DNA of 59,211 nucleotides from Paulinella micropora (GCA_009731375.1 BJOX01000163.1:367251-426461), one strand, 5' to 3'. Numbered from the stretch's first letter, positions 18,929 through 29,939 are shown. The notes: a model not told the origin generated them from the sequence alone. A program made the numbers and translations.

Positions 18929-19288
18929 TTACTTCTTGCCACCCCCAGAACTTGGTGAAGGAAGGCATATCCCGATTAATAGTGTTAGGATTCCGACATA
19001 AGTATTAGCAACCTCGCATGGCAAGTTCTTTTCCGATAGCCTCACGATACAAAGTGTTATAATAGCAATAATGATACCCATTTGAAATAAATATTTAATC
19101 ATTCTGCTATCAGTTTTCTTATTTGACATACAGCAATTCCATTCGTTCTCAATTTCATTGTCAATTTTTTTCTCTTCTGTCTTTAGTTCAATATCCAAAA
19201 CGCGAGACTTTAATTCTGGAGTTAGTTCGCCGTCTATTTCAATGACTGGCGGTGGTCTACGAAATCTAGTTGTATTATTGTTTGACAT
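18929..19288 (-). CDS. Small membrane protein with two transmembrane segments
   Basis: About 119 residues from MSNNN. The N-terminus is disordered and Pro-rich, then an acidic helix, then TM1 (MIKYLFQMGIIIAIITLCIV), a short loop with one Cys, TM2 (YVGILTLLIGICL) and a Gly/Ser/Lys tail. The start overlaps the fibre C-terminus by 14 nt. The TM region is almost unchanged in unit B while the N-terminus varies. An internal-membrane or egress role is possible. Confidence 0.65.
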   Translation of the reverse strand: MSNNNTTRFRRPPPVIEIDGELTPELKSRVLDIELKTEEKKIDNEIENEWNCCMSNKKTDSRMIKYLFQMGIIIAIITLCIVRLSEKNLPCEVANTYVGILTLLIGICLPSPSSGGGKK

Positions 19289-22200
19289 TATCAAGAACGG
19301 CCACTCTGATTTCGGCTAGTTGGTTTGCTTGGTCTTGTAGTATATTCATGAGATTATTATTTTCTTTTTCTAAATTAACTATCTTTTCTGATAATTGTTG
19401 AACGGCCTTAATTAACGGGGCGATAAACTCGGAATAACCTATACCATAACCGACATCACCACTATCAATACATTTAACATCTTCTGGATTAACACTCACA
19501 CCTTTCAATTCGTATTTCGCTTTTTGTTNNNNNNNNNNTGATTAACACTCACGCCTTTCAATTCGTATTCCGCTTTTTGTTTCGGACACGGAACCATAAT
19601 TGTTTCTTTTATAAGACCACCACAATCTAGCATATCCATTTCTGTTAGTATCTCTTCTAATTCCTGTGCTATTAAGCCAGTCCTACATTTCTTGTTGTCT
19701 TCAATCATACGATAGCAGACTGGATTTAACTTATTAATAAAATCTAAGCCTAAACATTCCTTTATATCTTCTTTTTTTCTCCTGTCTGAATATTGAATAG
19801 GATTAGACAATACCCATAATTGCCCATCGCTTGCTTTCAAAGACATTAAAGCAGTATTTGAACTATTCTCCCATATGAACCCACTCGTTGAAGAACCATT
19901 CACTCTAAATCTAATAGCATAAGAAGTTAATCCTCCGCCTACTCCTCCCGCTGGTGCCGTTCCTGTTCCGCTTAATGCTTTATTTGCCCCAGACTGGCTC
20001 ATATAAATCCCCCAGTTTGAATCTCCAATGTCCCACATAAATATTCCTCTCGCATTCGTCCCGTCTGTTTGTCCTTGAATTGCTATTTTCGCCCCATTAG
20101 TTGATGCTGATGCCGTTGTTAGTGTGCCTGTGTATGTAATCCCCGCATTTGCTGTTATTAATCCTTTCGTCCATAAAGTCCCATTGAGTCCATTCAACGA
20201 CATCAACAATTGTTCCGCAGAATTTTCCCACACAAAACCCATTGTAGCATCATTAGCAACCCTAAACAGAAAACTATACGAACTAAAATCATTTCCAGAA
20301 ACCGCCAAACCATTTGCCAAACTTCTAGTGTTTCCACCTCCGCCAGATGCCGCATAAATCCCCCAACTCGTATTAGTCGTATCCCATAGAAATATTCCTT
20401 TTGCATTTGTTCCGTCTGTTTGTCCCTGAACTCCTATTTTCGCTCCACTGGCATTCGTTACTGATGTTAGTGTGCCAGTATATGTAATCCCCGCACTCGC
20501 AGTTAATAATCCTGCTGTGCTTACATTCATCGCCTCAGACCATGTTATATTGCTTCCTGCTGTTATTCCTGATTTATAGTTAAAAGCAAGTTTGTTTGAG
20601 TTTTTGTATATTTGAAAGTTTGAACCAGAATTACTTCATTTCCAGTTTGAGCCGTCATAATAAGCATCAAAACTTACGCCTATATTGTCGTGTGCCCAGT
20701 TCAATAATTGAAATGTTTGATAAGCATCCGCCGTTGTTATTGCTTGTAAGTGTGCTCCGATATTTGAAGCCGTTCCATATAATTCTAAACCACCTGTCGT
20801 CCCTGTGCCTTTCGTTGTATTGCCTATGATTATTGGTTTGCCTGATGCTGTTGTTATTTTGTCGCTCGTTGTTAATGTTGTTGTAGTCATACCAGCAGTT
20901 GCCGTTAATGTAGTTCCCGTTATTGTTCCACCATTTGTTATGTTGTTTGAGTTCATATCCAAAGCACCATAAAAACGCATACCGCCAGCATTGTTAAAAC
21001 GGACAATGTCAGACGAAGCACTTTTATTGTCCAAAAGTTTTGAAATATAAAGTCCCGCCCCTTGTACATCAGATGCTACATTCGTGAATACATAACCTCG
21101 TTGGTCTGCGGTTCCACTTGTAGCAGTATTTAGAGTAAATAAGAAATACTGATAATCTCCTGATGACTGTGAAAAGAATATATCTCCTCCATTTTGGTTT
21201 AATATCCTCGCCCCATTATATGTTATATTTCCACCATTAATGATAGTTTGATTATTAAAATCGGCGTTGTTCGTTAAAGTTAGATATTTTATTGTAGTGC
21301 TCGCACCATTAAATGTTTTACTTCCTGTTATGGTTTGGTCTGTTGTTAGTTTCACACAATTGTCATCCAGATATTGCCTATTTACCGCTTCATTTGCATT
21401 TTGTGGTGCTCCTAGATTAACAATCCGACTACTATTACAATCTAAGCCAGTAGCATTAAACCACGAAACAATCGTCCCGTCAATAATAAAACTTATTTTT
21501 TCCGCAGAAATTTCAAAGTTGTAATATGTTGCAGTTTTCATATCCAAACTAGCAATAGAGCCGATATTACTGGTAGAATTGAAAACGATAAATGTGCCCT
21601 TTGTTGTTGAATTGATTGAATTTCCCGTTATTTCAACACCACTGCTATATGTCTTAATTCCTGCTATGGTTTGGTTTCCTGTTAGTTTCACATTTTGCCC
21701 GTCTAATGTATCCACATAACTTTTATTTGCTCCGTCCGTTGTTGCCGATGGTGTGGCTAAGTTTGTTATTTTGTTGTTATTCAAAGATAGTGTAGTGCCA
21801 GTTGCGGTTATAATTAAAGTATTACCCGAATATAACTCAACATACGAACCCGTTATTTGTATCGGATACCAACTCGCTGTTGCCGTTTTTTGTGCTGCAA
21901 TCATTCCTATTTTAGTATCAAAGGCCATTCCAATGCCGTCAAAAGTAGAAGGATTGGACGAACCACTTACTTCTAAAGTTGATGCAAATTTTTTATTCCC
22001 TGCTATGGTTTGGTCTCCTGTTAGTTTAACGACAGAAGTGTCAAGAGTAGAAACATCAACACCATCAACAAGATTAACATTTGTTATGCTTTGGCTTTTC
22101 ATATCAATCCCCGCACTCGCATTTATTATACTGGTAAATGTTTTTATTCCTCCTATGGTTTGGTCTCCTGTTAGTTTGACCACTGAACCATCAACTGCGA

Positions 22201-23347
22201 GATTAGTGAGATTAATTCCATTATACGTAGAAGCCCCCGAAATAGCATAACCATTCATATTTAGTGCCCCCGTCATACTGGCTGTGCCGTCTAATCTAAG
22301 AAAGGGTGGTGTGGTGTTTCTCCATTGTCCAGTGCTATACATAATCAGTTGGTTATCTGCTGGAAAGCCTGATATTGTCACATCGCTATGGCTATCTATA
22401 CTTCCACTTGCTGACACCTTATTACTATTATCATTCTCAAATATCCATTCATCAACACCTTTGTCATTTAGTAAATTTACATTTATTATGTTTTGTCTTT
22501 TCGCATCAATCCCCGCACTAGCATTTATTATACTGCTGAATGCTTTAATTCCTGCTATGGTTTGGTCTCCTGTTAGTTTAACCACCGAAGTATCAAGAAC
22601 AGAAACATCAATACCATCGATATTACCTACATTTGTTATGTTAAATCCTCCCATATTTAAATTTCCAAACATCATAGCGAGACCATCCAATCTAAGAAAA
22701 GGCGAGTTTGTGTTTCTCGATTGCCCTGTGCTATAAATGAGCAGTTGGTTATCGGCGGGTGTGCCTGTAATTAAAACATCGCTGTGTGTATTAATTGAAC
22801 CATCCGCGGACACTTTATCATTATTGTCTTCGTGCTCAGATATCCAAGTATCAACATCTTTCGTATTTAATAAATTAACTCCTGTTATATTCAAATTACC
22901 GCCCATATTAATGTTGCCGAATTCATCAACATTTATTGGAAAAGTTTTATTTACCCAGTTTATTGAGTTATATGTGAGATAACTATTCATTGCGATTGGT
23001 GCTGTAATGACTACATCCGTTAATTTATCTAGTTCAAAGTCGCTTATATAACTTGAATTTAATGTAGCAAATGAAGTATTGCCCAACCCATCCGTTTTTA
23101 ATACTTGATTGGCCGTGCCGTCCGCTATTGGTAAGTCGTATTCGTTATTAATTGACACATAACCAGTATCAGATATCAACAAAGAGGAGTTATTATTTCG
23201 CGACGATATTGTTATGTCATCCGTTTTTGCTTGTATTGAGTTTGCTTCAATATGATCGCCATATAATACTCCATCAACTTCTAAATCCTCGTCTATTATC
23301 ACAGAGCCGTAATAGTGATATGCCCACGGATTTCCTAAATGGTTCAT
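19275..23347 (-). pseudogene. Phage-type trimeric fibre with peptidase S74 chaperone, interrupted copy
   Basis: One frame of roughly 1350 codons. It comprises a conserved N-terminal anchor (MNHLGNPWAYHYYG), five phage-tail-fibre repeats of the type VVKLTGDQTIAGIKTFSS, and two ~120-residue modules ending GIFMWDIGDSNWGIYMSQSG. The C-terminal S74 intramolecular chaperone (SDRRKKEDIKECLGLDF...GLIAQELEEI, about 19640-19795) normally self-cleaves before that Ser after trimerisation. A single in-frame TGA at 20636-20638 splits the gene, with sense codons resuming directly. The 10-N gap at 19529 is flanked by duplicated bases, so little or nothing is missing there. Likely the receptor-binding fibre. 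Confidence 0.75.
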
Positions 23348-23377
23348 ATTTTAATTCTATTATTTTATACAAACAAA

Positions 23378-23477
23378 TTTTCAATTTGTGTTATATAGCA
23401 AAATCGTGAGCGATTTTTTATATATTGTTTTCAATTTGTGTTATATAGCAAAATCGTGAGCGATTTTTTATATATTG
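23378..23477. repeat. Exact 50-bp tandem duplication in the fibre promoter
   Basis: Two perfect 50-bp units (23378-23427 and 23428-23477), each with a hairpin AAAATCG-TGAG-CGATTTT and a TATATATTG end, between the divergent fibre gene and the next gene. Units A' and B lack the unit. Confidence 0.85.
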
Positions 23478-23500
23478 TAGAATATATAGTTAAAAAAAAT

Positions 23501-24130
23501 ATGAGTATATTCGGCCGATCGCAAGAACAGCAGTCAATAGATACTAAAACTATTGCAATCACTGCTACCCCGACATTAACAAGAAACATTCAAAATGCGT
23601 ATGTTGGCCTTGATCTTAGGTCGTGGATGGAAAGTTCTACATTCACTACTCTTTGCACGGGCGGTTATGGTAGCAAAACAATATCTAATTTAGGATATGG
23701 TTACTTTATTAAAGTTGCTTTTCGCGGGTCTTTGAATTTGCCCGCCCCATCTGGAATAGGAACTTTTCAGTTCTGGTTTCATAAAACGGACGGAACAAAT
23801 GTTGATGACTTTTACAGCGAAGTGCTAAATTATACAACCGCGATTGAGTATAAGTCTTTTGATTGTATATGGCTAATTCAAAGATACGGAGTCCAAATGA
23901 AAATGATATGGTTAATGACTTGTCCAAATCCCGCGGACACCACCAATAATACAACAATACGAATTTCTGGAAATACGACTAATGAGGTTTTATTGACATA
24001 TGCGACAGATGCTCCAATAACATTGGAAGTATATTATAAAACGGCATCTGCGGATTATGTATCTTTTAAACCATCATATTTTAATATTGATGTGATGAGA
24101 GACATAGCACTAACCGCCGCTTACACATGA
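23501..24130 (+). CDS. Conserved beta-rich protein (probable virion protein)
   Basis: 209 residues (MSIFGRSQEQQSIDTKTI...), rich in beta strands and aromatic residues (GYGYFIKVAFRGSLNLPAP, FQFWFHKTDGTNVDDFYS). Three copies in the window (also 31572 and 56175) are nearly identical, making it one of the most conserved genes here. It is divergent from the fibre and overlaps the following minus-strand gene by 10 nt. The N-terminal style (IFGRS/LFGQS) resembles the 410-residue particle protein. Jelly-roll-like, no firm family. Confidence 0.6.
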   Translation: MSIFGRSQEQQSIDTKTIAITATPTLTRNIQNAYVGLDLRSWMESSTFTTLCTGGYGSKTISNLGYGYFIKVAFRGSLNLPAPSGIGTFQFWFHKTDGTNVDDFYSEVLNYTTAIEYKSFDCIWLIQRYGVQMKMIWLMTCPNPADTTNNTTIRISGNTTNEVLLTYATDAPITLEVYYKTASADYVSFKPSYFNIDVMRDIALTAAYT

Positions 24131-24807
24131 AACCTGTCATACATATCTTTTAGTGTTGTGAGTTTGCCCTCGTGTTGAGATAAAACATCGCGGAAAAACG
24201 TCTTATAATCTAACTTACCATATTTAAGAATAGGGCGTTGGTCTGGTGGTATGTGTGCGTATCTACTCTCGTGCCATTTATTCATATCCTCCTGTAATAT
24301 GGTGCGGTCTTCCACTTTCATATACAAGAAGTTAAACGGGTCTTTTGATACTTTCAAATGTGCCGTTATTATTTCATAGCAACTATACCCGCTCTCGGGT
24401 GGATTCCGCTTTGCTTTAATTGGCGTTTTCTTTTCCTTTGGTGGTGTGGATGCTTCTAGAACTGATAATTCTTTTTTTGCTAATTCTTCTCCTACGTTGG
24501 TCTTGATTTCGGTGATACCAGTCTCCTTCAAATCACTTTCTTTAAAAGGTGTAAATTCTTCTGTCGTTTCTGGTTCGTCATCAAAGAATTTTTTCATCGT
24601 ATCGGAAGAAGGCAATACAACTTCAACATTACCGTCTACGGCGGTAGCATCCGCTGTATCACCTTCTGGTGTTTGTTCGGGTCGGTATTTTTCGTAAAAT
24701 GCGACGATATCAGTTTTAAGCGATTTGCTTGTTGGTAGTTTTATATCGCTACTTAAATGAGTCCATTTTTCTATTTGGCTCAGATAATCTCTTTTAGTTG
24801 ATGACAT
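24121..24807 (-). CDS. Hypothetical protein with disordered middle, replication cluster
   Basis: 228 residues from MSSTKRDYL. An N-terminal helix pair, a Glu/Pro/Lys-rich variable linker (~70-130) and a strongly conserved C-terminal half (PPESGYSCYEIITAHLKVSKDPFNFLYMK...KYGKLDYKTFFRDVL). It lies directly downstream of the primase-helicase on the same strand, so a replication accessory role is plausible. The start was chosen over an in-frame ATG five codons upstream because all three copies share MSST/MPST after a TATA-like run. Confidence 0.6.
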   Translation of the reverse strand: MSSTKRDYLSQIEKWTHLSSDIKLPTSKSLKTDIVAFYEKYRPEQTPEGDTADATAVDGNVEVVLPSSDTMKKFFDDEPETTEEFTPFKESDLKETGITEIKTNVGEELAKKELSVLEASTPPKEKKTPIKAKRNPPESGYSCYEIITAHLKVSKDPFNFLYMKVEDRTILQEDMNKWHESRYAHIPPDQRPILKYGKLDYKTFFRDVLSQHEGKLTTLKDMYDRFHV

Positions 24808-24849
24808 GTTATATATAAGCACAACAAAAAAAAATCCGTTTTATATTAT

Positions 24850-25760
24850 TTATTCATCATCATTGTCATCGTCAAAAGTCCATTCATTATCACCATAAAT
24901 AGTCTTCCATTGCTTTTTACATTCTTCTAAGGTTGGTAAATCTACATATCTAATTCTTATACCTTCTTCCATTGTTTTCTTCTTTTCTACTATATTTGGT
25001 ATTAGTTTTCTAAGGTTGGTCCAGAAACTGACCCGTGAAGTGTGAGGATCATTTACATTTGCTTTATACACATCATACATTGCTTCTTTTGAAACCTCTT
25101 TACCAAAATGAATTTCTGGCATTTGGTTTGTAATATATCCCAAGTTTAAGCAATCCAACCACCACTTTCTCAACTTTGAAAGGGATTTCACTTTTTGTTC
25201 TCGCAGTCCCTTTGTAATGATTGTTTCGCGGTCGTTAAAATCGCTGAGGTCTCTTTCAAGAAGAAACTTCGCTAGTCGTTGCCTATCAATAGATCTAATA
25301 TCTGTGATCACTTTTCTTTTCTCGTCTGGTTTCATAAGTGCTAGTTCATCAGAAACATCAAGGACTAGCCATCTTTGCTCAGTGGTTCCCGCTGGCACTA
25401 CCCATTCTTCGTTTGACGCAAGGACCAAGAATAACATATTTTCTAATGTTAGATTTGGTAAATATTTTTGTTTAAGAGTGAGTGTGTTTTCTGATACAAG
25501 TTTCTTAATTGTCCCCGCTCGTTCTTTATCACCACCCCGTACCATTTCGTCCATAAATACTACAATTGCTTTTGCGAGTTGAGCATTGAAATCACCCATA
25601 ATTTCTTTAACATCGGACGGCTGGAAGTAATAATCGGCGCCGATTATGTCTTTGAATATTTCAAGAATAATACCCTTACCTGCTCGTTCAGTGCTTGTCA
25701 AAACTAATGACAAGTGTAGTTTTTGCCACGGCTTTTGATAAATGCTCGCAAACATATCAA
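24850..25760 (-). CDS. Primase-helicase, C-terminal SF3 helicase part (partial)
   Basis: Matches residues ~514-815 of the intact protein at 32939-35386: Walker A STERAGKG, Walker B VVFMDE, motif C LASNEEW, arginine finger region TTEQRWLVL, then a C-terminal domain ending in an acidic tail. Its 5' portion is lost in the gap 25761-26657. The sequence on the far side of the gap is not the continuation of this gene, so the scaffold join is suspect. Confidence 0.8.
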
Positions 25761-26657
25761 NNNNNNNNNNNNNNNNNNNNNNNNNNNNNNNNNNNNNNNN
25801 NNNNNNNNNNNNNNNNNNNNNNNNNNNNNNNNNNNNNNNNNNNNNNNNNNNNNNNNNNNNNNNNNNNNNNNNNNNNNNNNNNNNNNNNNNNNNNNNNNNN
25901 NNNNNNNNNNNNNNNNNNNNNNNNNNNNNNNNNNNNNNNNNNNNNNNNNNNNNNNNNNNNNNNNNNNNNNNNNNNNNNNNNNNNNNNNNNNNNNNNNNNN
26001 NNNNNNNNNNNNNNNNNNNNNNNNNNNNNNNNNNNNNNNNNNNNNNNNNNNNNNNNNNNNNNNNNNNNNNNNNNNNNNNNNNNNNNNNNNNNNNNNNNNN
26101 NNNNNNNNNNNNNNNNNNNNNNNNNNNNNNNNNNNNNNNNNNNNNNNNNNNNNNNNNNNNNNNNNNNNNNNNNNNNNNNNNNNNNNNNNNNNNNNNNNNN
26201 NNNNNNNNNNNNNNNNNNNNNNNNNNNNNNNNNNNNNNNNNNNNNNNNNNNNNNNNNNNNNNNNNNNNNNNNNNNNNNNNNNNNNNNNNNNNNNNNNNNN
26301 NNNNNNNNNNNNNNNNNNNNNNNNNNNNNNNNNNNNNNNNNNNNNNNNNNNNNNNNNNNNNNNNNNNNNNNNNNNNNNNNNNNNNNNNNNNNNNNNNNNN
26401 NNNNNNNNNNNNNNNNNNNNNNNNNNNNNNNNNNNNNNNNNNNNNNNNNNNNNNNNNNNNNNNNNNNNNNNNNNNNNNNNNNNNNNNNNNNNNNNNNNNN
26501 NNNNNNNNNNNNNNNNNNNNNNNNNNNNNNNNNNNNNNNNNNNNNNNNNNNNNNNNNNNNNNNNNNNNNNNNNNNNNNNNNNNNNNNNNNNNNNNNNNNN
26601 NNNNNNNNNNNNNNNNNNNNNNNNNNNNNNNNNNNNNNNNNNNNNNNNNNNNNNNNN
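25761..26657. other. Assembly gap (897 N)
   Basis: Separates a helicase C-terminus from an unrelated gene fragment. In unit A' the genes on its two sides are more than 2 kb apart in reading order. Confidence 0.9.
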
Positions 26658-26965
26658 GACAGGTCTTCGTTCATTTTATCATTCTTAAATCGCTTGATAC
26701 ATTCAGATCCCAGCACCATTTCGTTTCCGTTTTTTACATTTTTTATAATGTAATTCTTTGTAATCTCGTGTGAGCAACAACAATATTGTTGTTCCCCATT
26801 TTCTATACTTTCCACAAGTTTCCAGTCGTTCGTGTTCCACTTTCCATCGGGGGACATAAATGAAACGGCATTGACCAGATTTAGAAAATAACTTCCACTT
26901 ACATAATCCAAATGGAGTTGTAAGTCTTCATATGTCCAATACGATCGGCGGTGAGAGGTGTCCAT
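26658..26965 (-). CDS. Zinc-finger protein, N-terminal fragment at gap edge
   Basis: First ~102 residues of the 183-residue protein found whole at 28186 and 35522 (MDTSHRRSYWTYEDLQLHLD..., YCCCSHEIT...GSECIKRF). Its sequence matches the unit A' copy better (NDKMNEDL) than the adjacent one at 28186. It is an extra copy of the right-arm gene, supporting a collapsed or mis-scaffolded repeat. Confidence 0.7.
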
Positions 26966-27203
26966 GGTTTATATAATAATGTATATATTTTTTATGAAAA
27001 TATATAAAATAAATCATATATTATTTAACATGTTATAACTAAACATTCGACAATCTTGGGGGTATCCCTTTTTCCGAAATTTTCCATGAAGTATATGGAC
27101 TTTTTTGAAAACGTGTGGAAATGAAAGGAAATGAATTCCCTGATTGCAGAACATATAAAAATAATATTAAAATATGTTTTTATTAATTGTAATNNNNNNN
27201 NNN
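26966..27203. other. Rearranged right-arm junction
   Basis: The promoter and following intergenic sequence match units A and A' to about 27033, then diverge inside the last codons of the neighbouring small basic gene into ~150 bp of AT-rich DNA found nowhere else in the window. It ends at a 10-N gap. No gene seen. Confidence 0.6.
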
Positions 27204-28052
27204 GGTCCCTATGGCTTTTAAAATAAACATTCTCTGCTTTTTTTCAACAATTTCCACATTTGGTATTTTGCTGAGTATGATTTCGTGTATTTCTTCCAAT
27301 GTGATATGTTGATATCGTTTCAAAGTTGTATATTCGGGAATTCTAATATTGTAAAATGTATCGTCATCGGGTCGCATAATCAAATAATCGTCTATTTCTA
27401 CATCTTGAAGCAGTTTCAAGGTGTTTGTTTTTGGTGTGTATGAATACGGAAGCAAAACACGATCACTATCATCTTTATGAGAGTAGATAGTGCGGAAAGC
27501 CCTGTTTTTGTTATAAACAGAAATATCAAGTATAGTCCGCAATTCAATATTCTTGTCGGCCCGTTCAAATGTGAAACAGAGGTCGGGGTAATCTTTTTCA
27601 ATCACCACTTCCACATATTTCCAAAACTCTTTTTGTGTTTCGCAGTTTTGAAACACCAAGCCATTATCGTAAGAAAAATGACACGACATTTTACCATTCT
27701 TACTCGCATCAAAGTATATTGCTTTTTTAGGGTTATACTTCAAGCCTACATTAGCAAATACATTTTCCATAAGTGTGTTCCATCGCTCATACATTTTTTC
27801 TCGTGAGATTGATAATTCATCGCCATCAATGTCGGCAAACATTCGTTGGGGTTTGTTTTCCATTAATACTTCATAGTATTGTCTTTGTTCCTCTGGCGTT
27901 TTTTCAATCAATGCCACGAAATCCTCTTGAAATGGCACAGTGGTGAATTGCTTGTTCCCCCACTTGATAAGGACCGCGTCCTGCGGTTTATCTCTCAGTG
28001 CTTCTTCTTGTTTCCAATACCATTGCTCATTGGTCAGTGTTGGTGCGGTCAT
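27204..28052 (-). CDS. Primase-helicase, N-terminal archaeo-eukaryotic primase part (partial)
   Basis: Matches residues 1-~283 of the intact protein at 32939-35386: FADIDGDE metal-binding Asp pair, SCHFSY, and LDISVYNKNRAFRTIYSHK of the AEP superfamily. The downstream half is cut by the gap at 27194. It starts after a TATA-like run (CTATATAAG) and shares the promoter region with the A' copy almost base for base. Confidence 0.8.
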
Positions 28053-28185
28053 CTTATATAGTCGCTCGGATCTTTTTATAAAAATAAATTAATTATTCTA
28101 TATATCCATATATATAACACTATACTTAATAGGTAATTATAATTTTTATATATCTTTATACAAAAATAACTTCTTTTTTTACTTA

Positions 28186-28737
28186 TTATCTTAGCCAAAA
28201 TGGCCTTCTGTCTGTTCCATTTCTAATCTTATCTAAACAATCACATGGGTCAAATCCTCTAAAAGCATTACAAAGAGTACATCGATAAAATTTCTTTTTC
28301 ATACAAGATTTATGATAATACTTGTCCCTGTTCGGATATTTTTCTACAATCTTTTTTGGAATTGCCCTATTGCTATCACAATAACAACAAAATTTAATGT
28401 TTGGATTGTCAAGGGTCCGAATAAGCAATGATAGGTCTTTATTCATTTGGCTATTCTTAAATCGCTTGATACATTCAGATCCCAGCACCATTTCGTTTCC
28501 GTTTTTTACATTTTTTATAACGTAATTCTTTGTAATCTCGTGTGAGCAACAACAATATTGTTGTTCCCCATTTTCTATACTTTCCACAAGTTTCCAGTCG
28601 TTCGTGTTCCACTTTCCATCGGGAGACATAAATGAAACGGCATTGACCAGATTTAGAAAATAACTTCCACTTACATAATCCAAATGGAGTTGTAAGTCTT
28701 CATATGTCCAATACGATCGGCGGTGAGAGGTGTCCAT
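28186..28737 (-). CDS. Viral zinc-binding protein with CCxxC / GSxCI domain
   Basis: 183 residues. The N-terminal YCCCSHEITKNYVIKN...MVLGSECIKRF (61-92) is a Cys4-type module that recurs in phages and large DNA viruses. The C-terminal half holds a second set of zinc ligands (FCCYC, YHKSC, RCTLC, CDC). It is probably a nucleic-acid-binding regulator or replication accessory protein. It lies just upstream of the primase gene on the same strand. Confidence 0.65.
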   Translation of the reverse strand: MDTSHRRSYWTYEDLQLHLDYVSGSYFLNLVNAVSFMSPDGKWNTNDWKLVESIENGEQQYCCCSHEITKNYVIKNVKNGNEMVLGSECIKRFKNSQMNKDLSLLIRTLDNPNIKFCCYCDSNRAIPKKIVEKYPNRDKYYHKSCMKKKFYRCTLCNAFRGFDPCDCLDKIRNGTDRRPFWLR

Positions 28738-28786
28738 GGTTTATATAATAATGTATATATTTTTTTATGAAAATATATAAAATAAA

Positions 28787-29014
28787 TTATATATTATTTA
28801 ACATATTATTACGAAAAGTTCTTAATTCAATTAATTCCGCTTTTTGTTTTTCATATTTCTCCTTCCGCAATAATTTTATTCTCTCTTGGTTCTTATAATA
28901 GTATGCCTTCGCGTTCGCTCTATTCTTATCAGGATGTGCTTTCAAAAAGGCTTTTGCCCGTTCCCTTCTCCGTTGAACCACTTCTTCCTTAGTAAATTGA
29001 GGTGTTCTCGGCAT
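28787..29014 (-). CDS. Small basic helical protein
   Basis: 75 residues, Lys/Arg-rich, one long predicted helix (EEVVQRRRERAKAFLKAHPD...YYKNQERIKLLRKEKY). Identical but for one residue in unit A' (36122). It resembles the Lys-rich TIR protein in style, and a nucleic-acid-binding role is likely. First gene inside the right TIR. Confidence 0.6.
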   Translation of the reverse strand: MPRTPQFTKEEVVQRRRERAKAFLKAHPDKNRANAKAYYYKNQERIKLLRKEKYEKQKAELIELRTFRNNMLNNI

Positions 29015-29507
29015 TATGTGTCCCTTATATATATATATAATAATTATATTATTTTAATTATTTTAAATTATAAATAGCCATTACCCCCGATATGTCTCTA
29101 AATGTTGTTAAAAACCACTCGGCCAGTTGTTGTTAATAGTAGCAGTGTGAGAGGAAATATTTTTGTTTGTATTAATGAAGGCCAATGTGTCCGAGGCAGA
29201 CCTTTTTTTTTTAAAAGAAATTTTTGGAAGTGTATAGTATAGAGTATCCCGACACCTCGGAAAATTTACTATTTCTTAATAAAAGGTTGGACAGGTTGGA
29301 CAATATAAAATATAGTTAATAGAAAGAAGAATAATATAATAAATATTGAAATTTAATACTTAAAAAGTGTCCAACCTTATAAAAATCTACTTGGACACGG
29401 CCAACCATGGGGTTGGACACATATAAATAAGATTATTTTTCTCTCACCTGCTCTTATATTCAACCATTGAATTATGTATTAAGCACATACTATATATAGT
29501 ATAAAGT
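29015..29507. promoter_or_regulatory. TIR non-coding region with iterons
   Basis: No gene. Contains GGTTGGACAGGTTGGACA (about 29285-29302), GTGTCCAACC (29367), CTTGGACAC (29388) and the inverted pair GGCCAACC/GGTTGGACA (29399-29420), in the same layout as 6967-7445. The TATA-like region before 29508 serves the Lys-rich gene. Confidence 0.6.
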
Positions 29508-29939
29508 ATGAGTTATACCACGGAAGAACTTAAGGTTTTTCTAAATGCCCCCGACCCCCGACGACAACGATGTATGGAAAGATATCAAATGAAACACAAG
29601 GAGAAGATTAAAGAATATCGGAAAAAATATAGGGAAAATAACAAGGAGAAGGTTAAAGAACAACAAAGGAAATATAGAGAAGCAAATAAGGACAAGATAA
29701 ATGAACAGCGAAGAGAATATTATCAATCAAATAAGGATAAGATCCAAGAGTACCAAAAGAAATACACAGAAATCAATAAAGCAATATTGGATAAATACAA
29801 AGGAGAATATCTCAAACAGAAAGAGGAAGAAGCAGAGAAGCAGAAAGAGGAGCAGATGGAGAAACTGACGGAGGAACAGAGAGAGGAGCATAGAGATATG
29901 GAATCTAATATTAAATTTTTAAGATCCCTTCAATTCTGA
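29508..29939 (+). CDS. Lys/Glu-rich coiled-coil protein, diverged TIR paralogue
   Basis: 143 residues, starting MSYTTEELKVFLNAPDPRRQ. It has about six NK-containing helical repeats and an extra acidic KQKEEEAEKQKEEQMEKL segment absent from the shorter version at 6634. It ends in the same RSLQF motif. It lies in the right TIR and is transcribed towards the telomere. Confidence 0.65.
   Translation: MSYTTEELKVFLNAPDPRRQRCMERYQMKHKEKIKEYRKKYRENNKEKVKEQQRKYREANKDKINEQRREYYQSNKDKIQEYQKKYTEINKAILDKYKGEYLKQKEEEAEKQKEEQMEKLTEEQREEHRDMESNIKFLRSLQF

Noticed and set aside
25695-26773. Open frames of 320-400 codons over the gap at 25761-26657
   Set aside because: They consist almost wholly of N; the real sequence on each side belongs to different genes.
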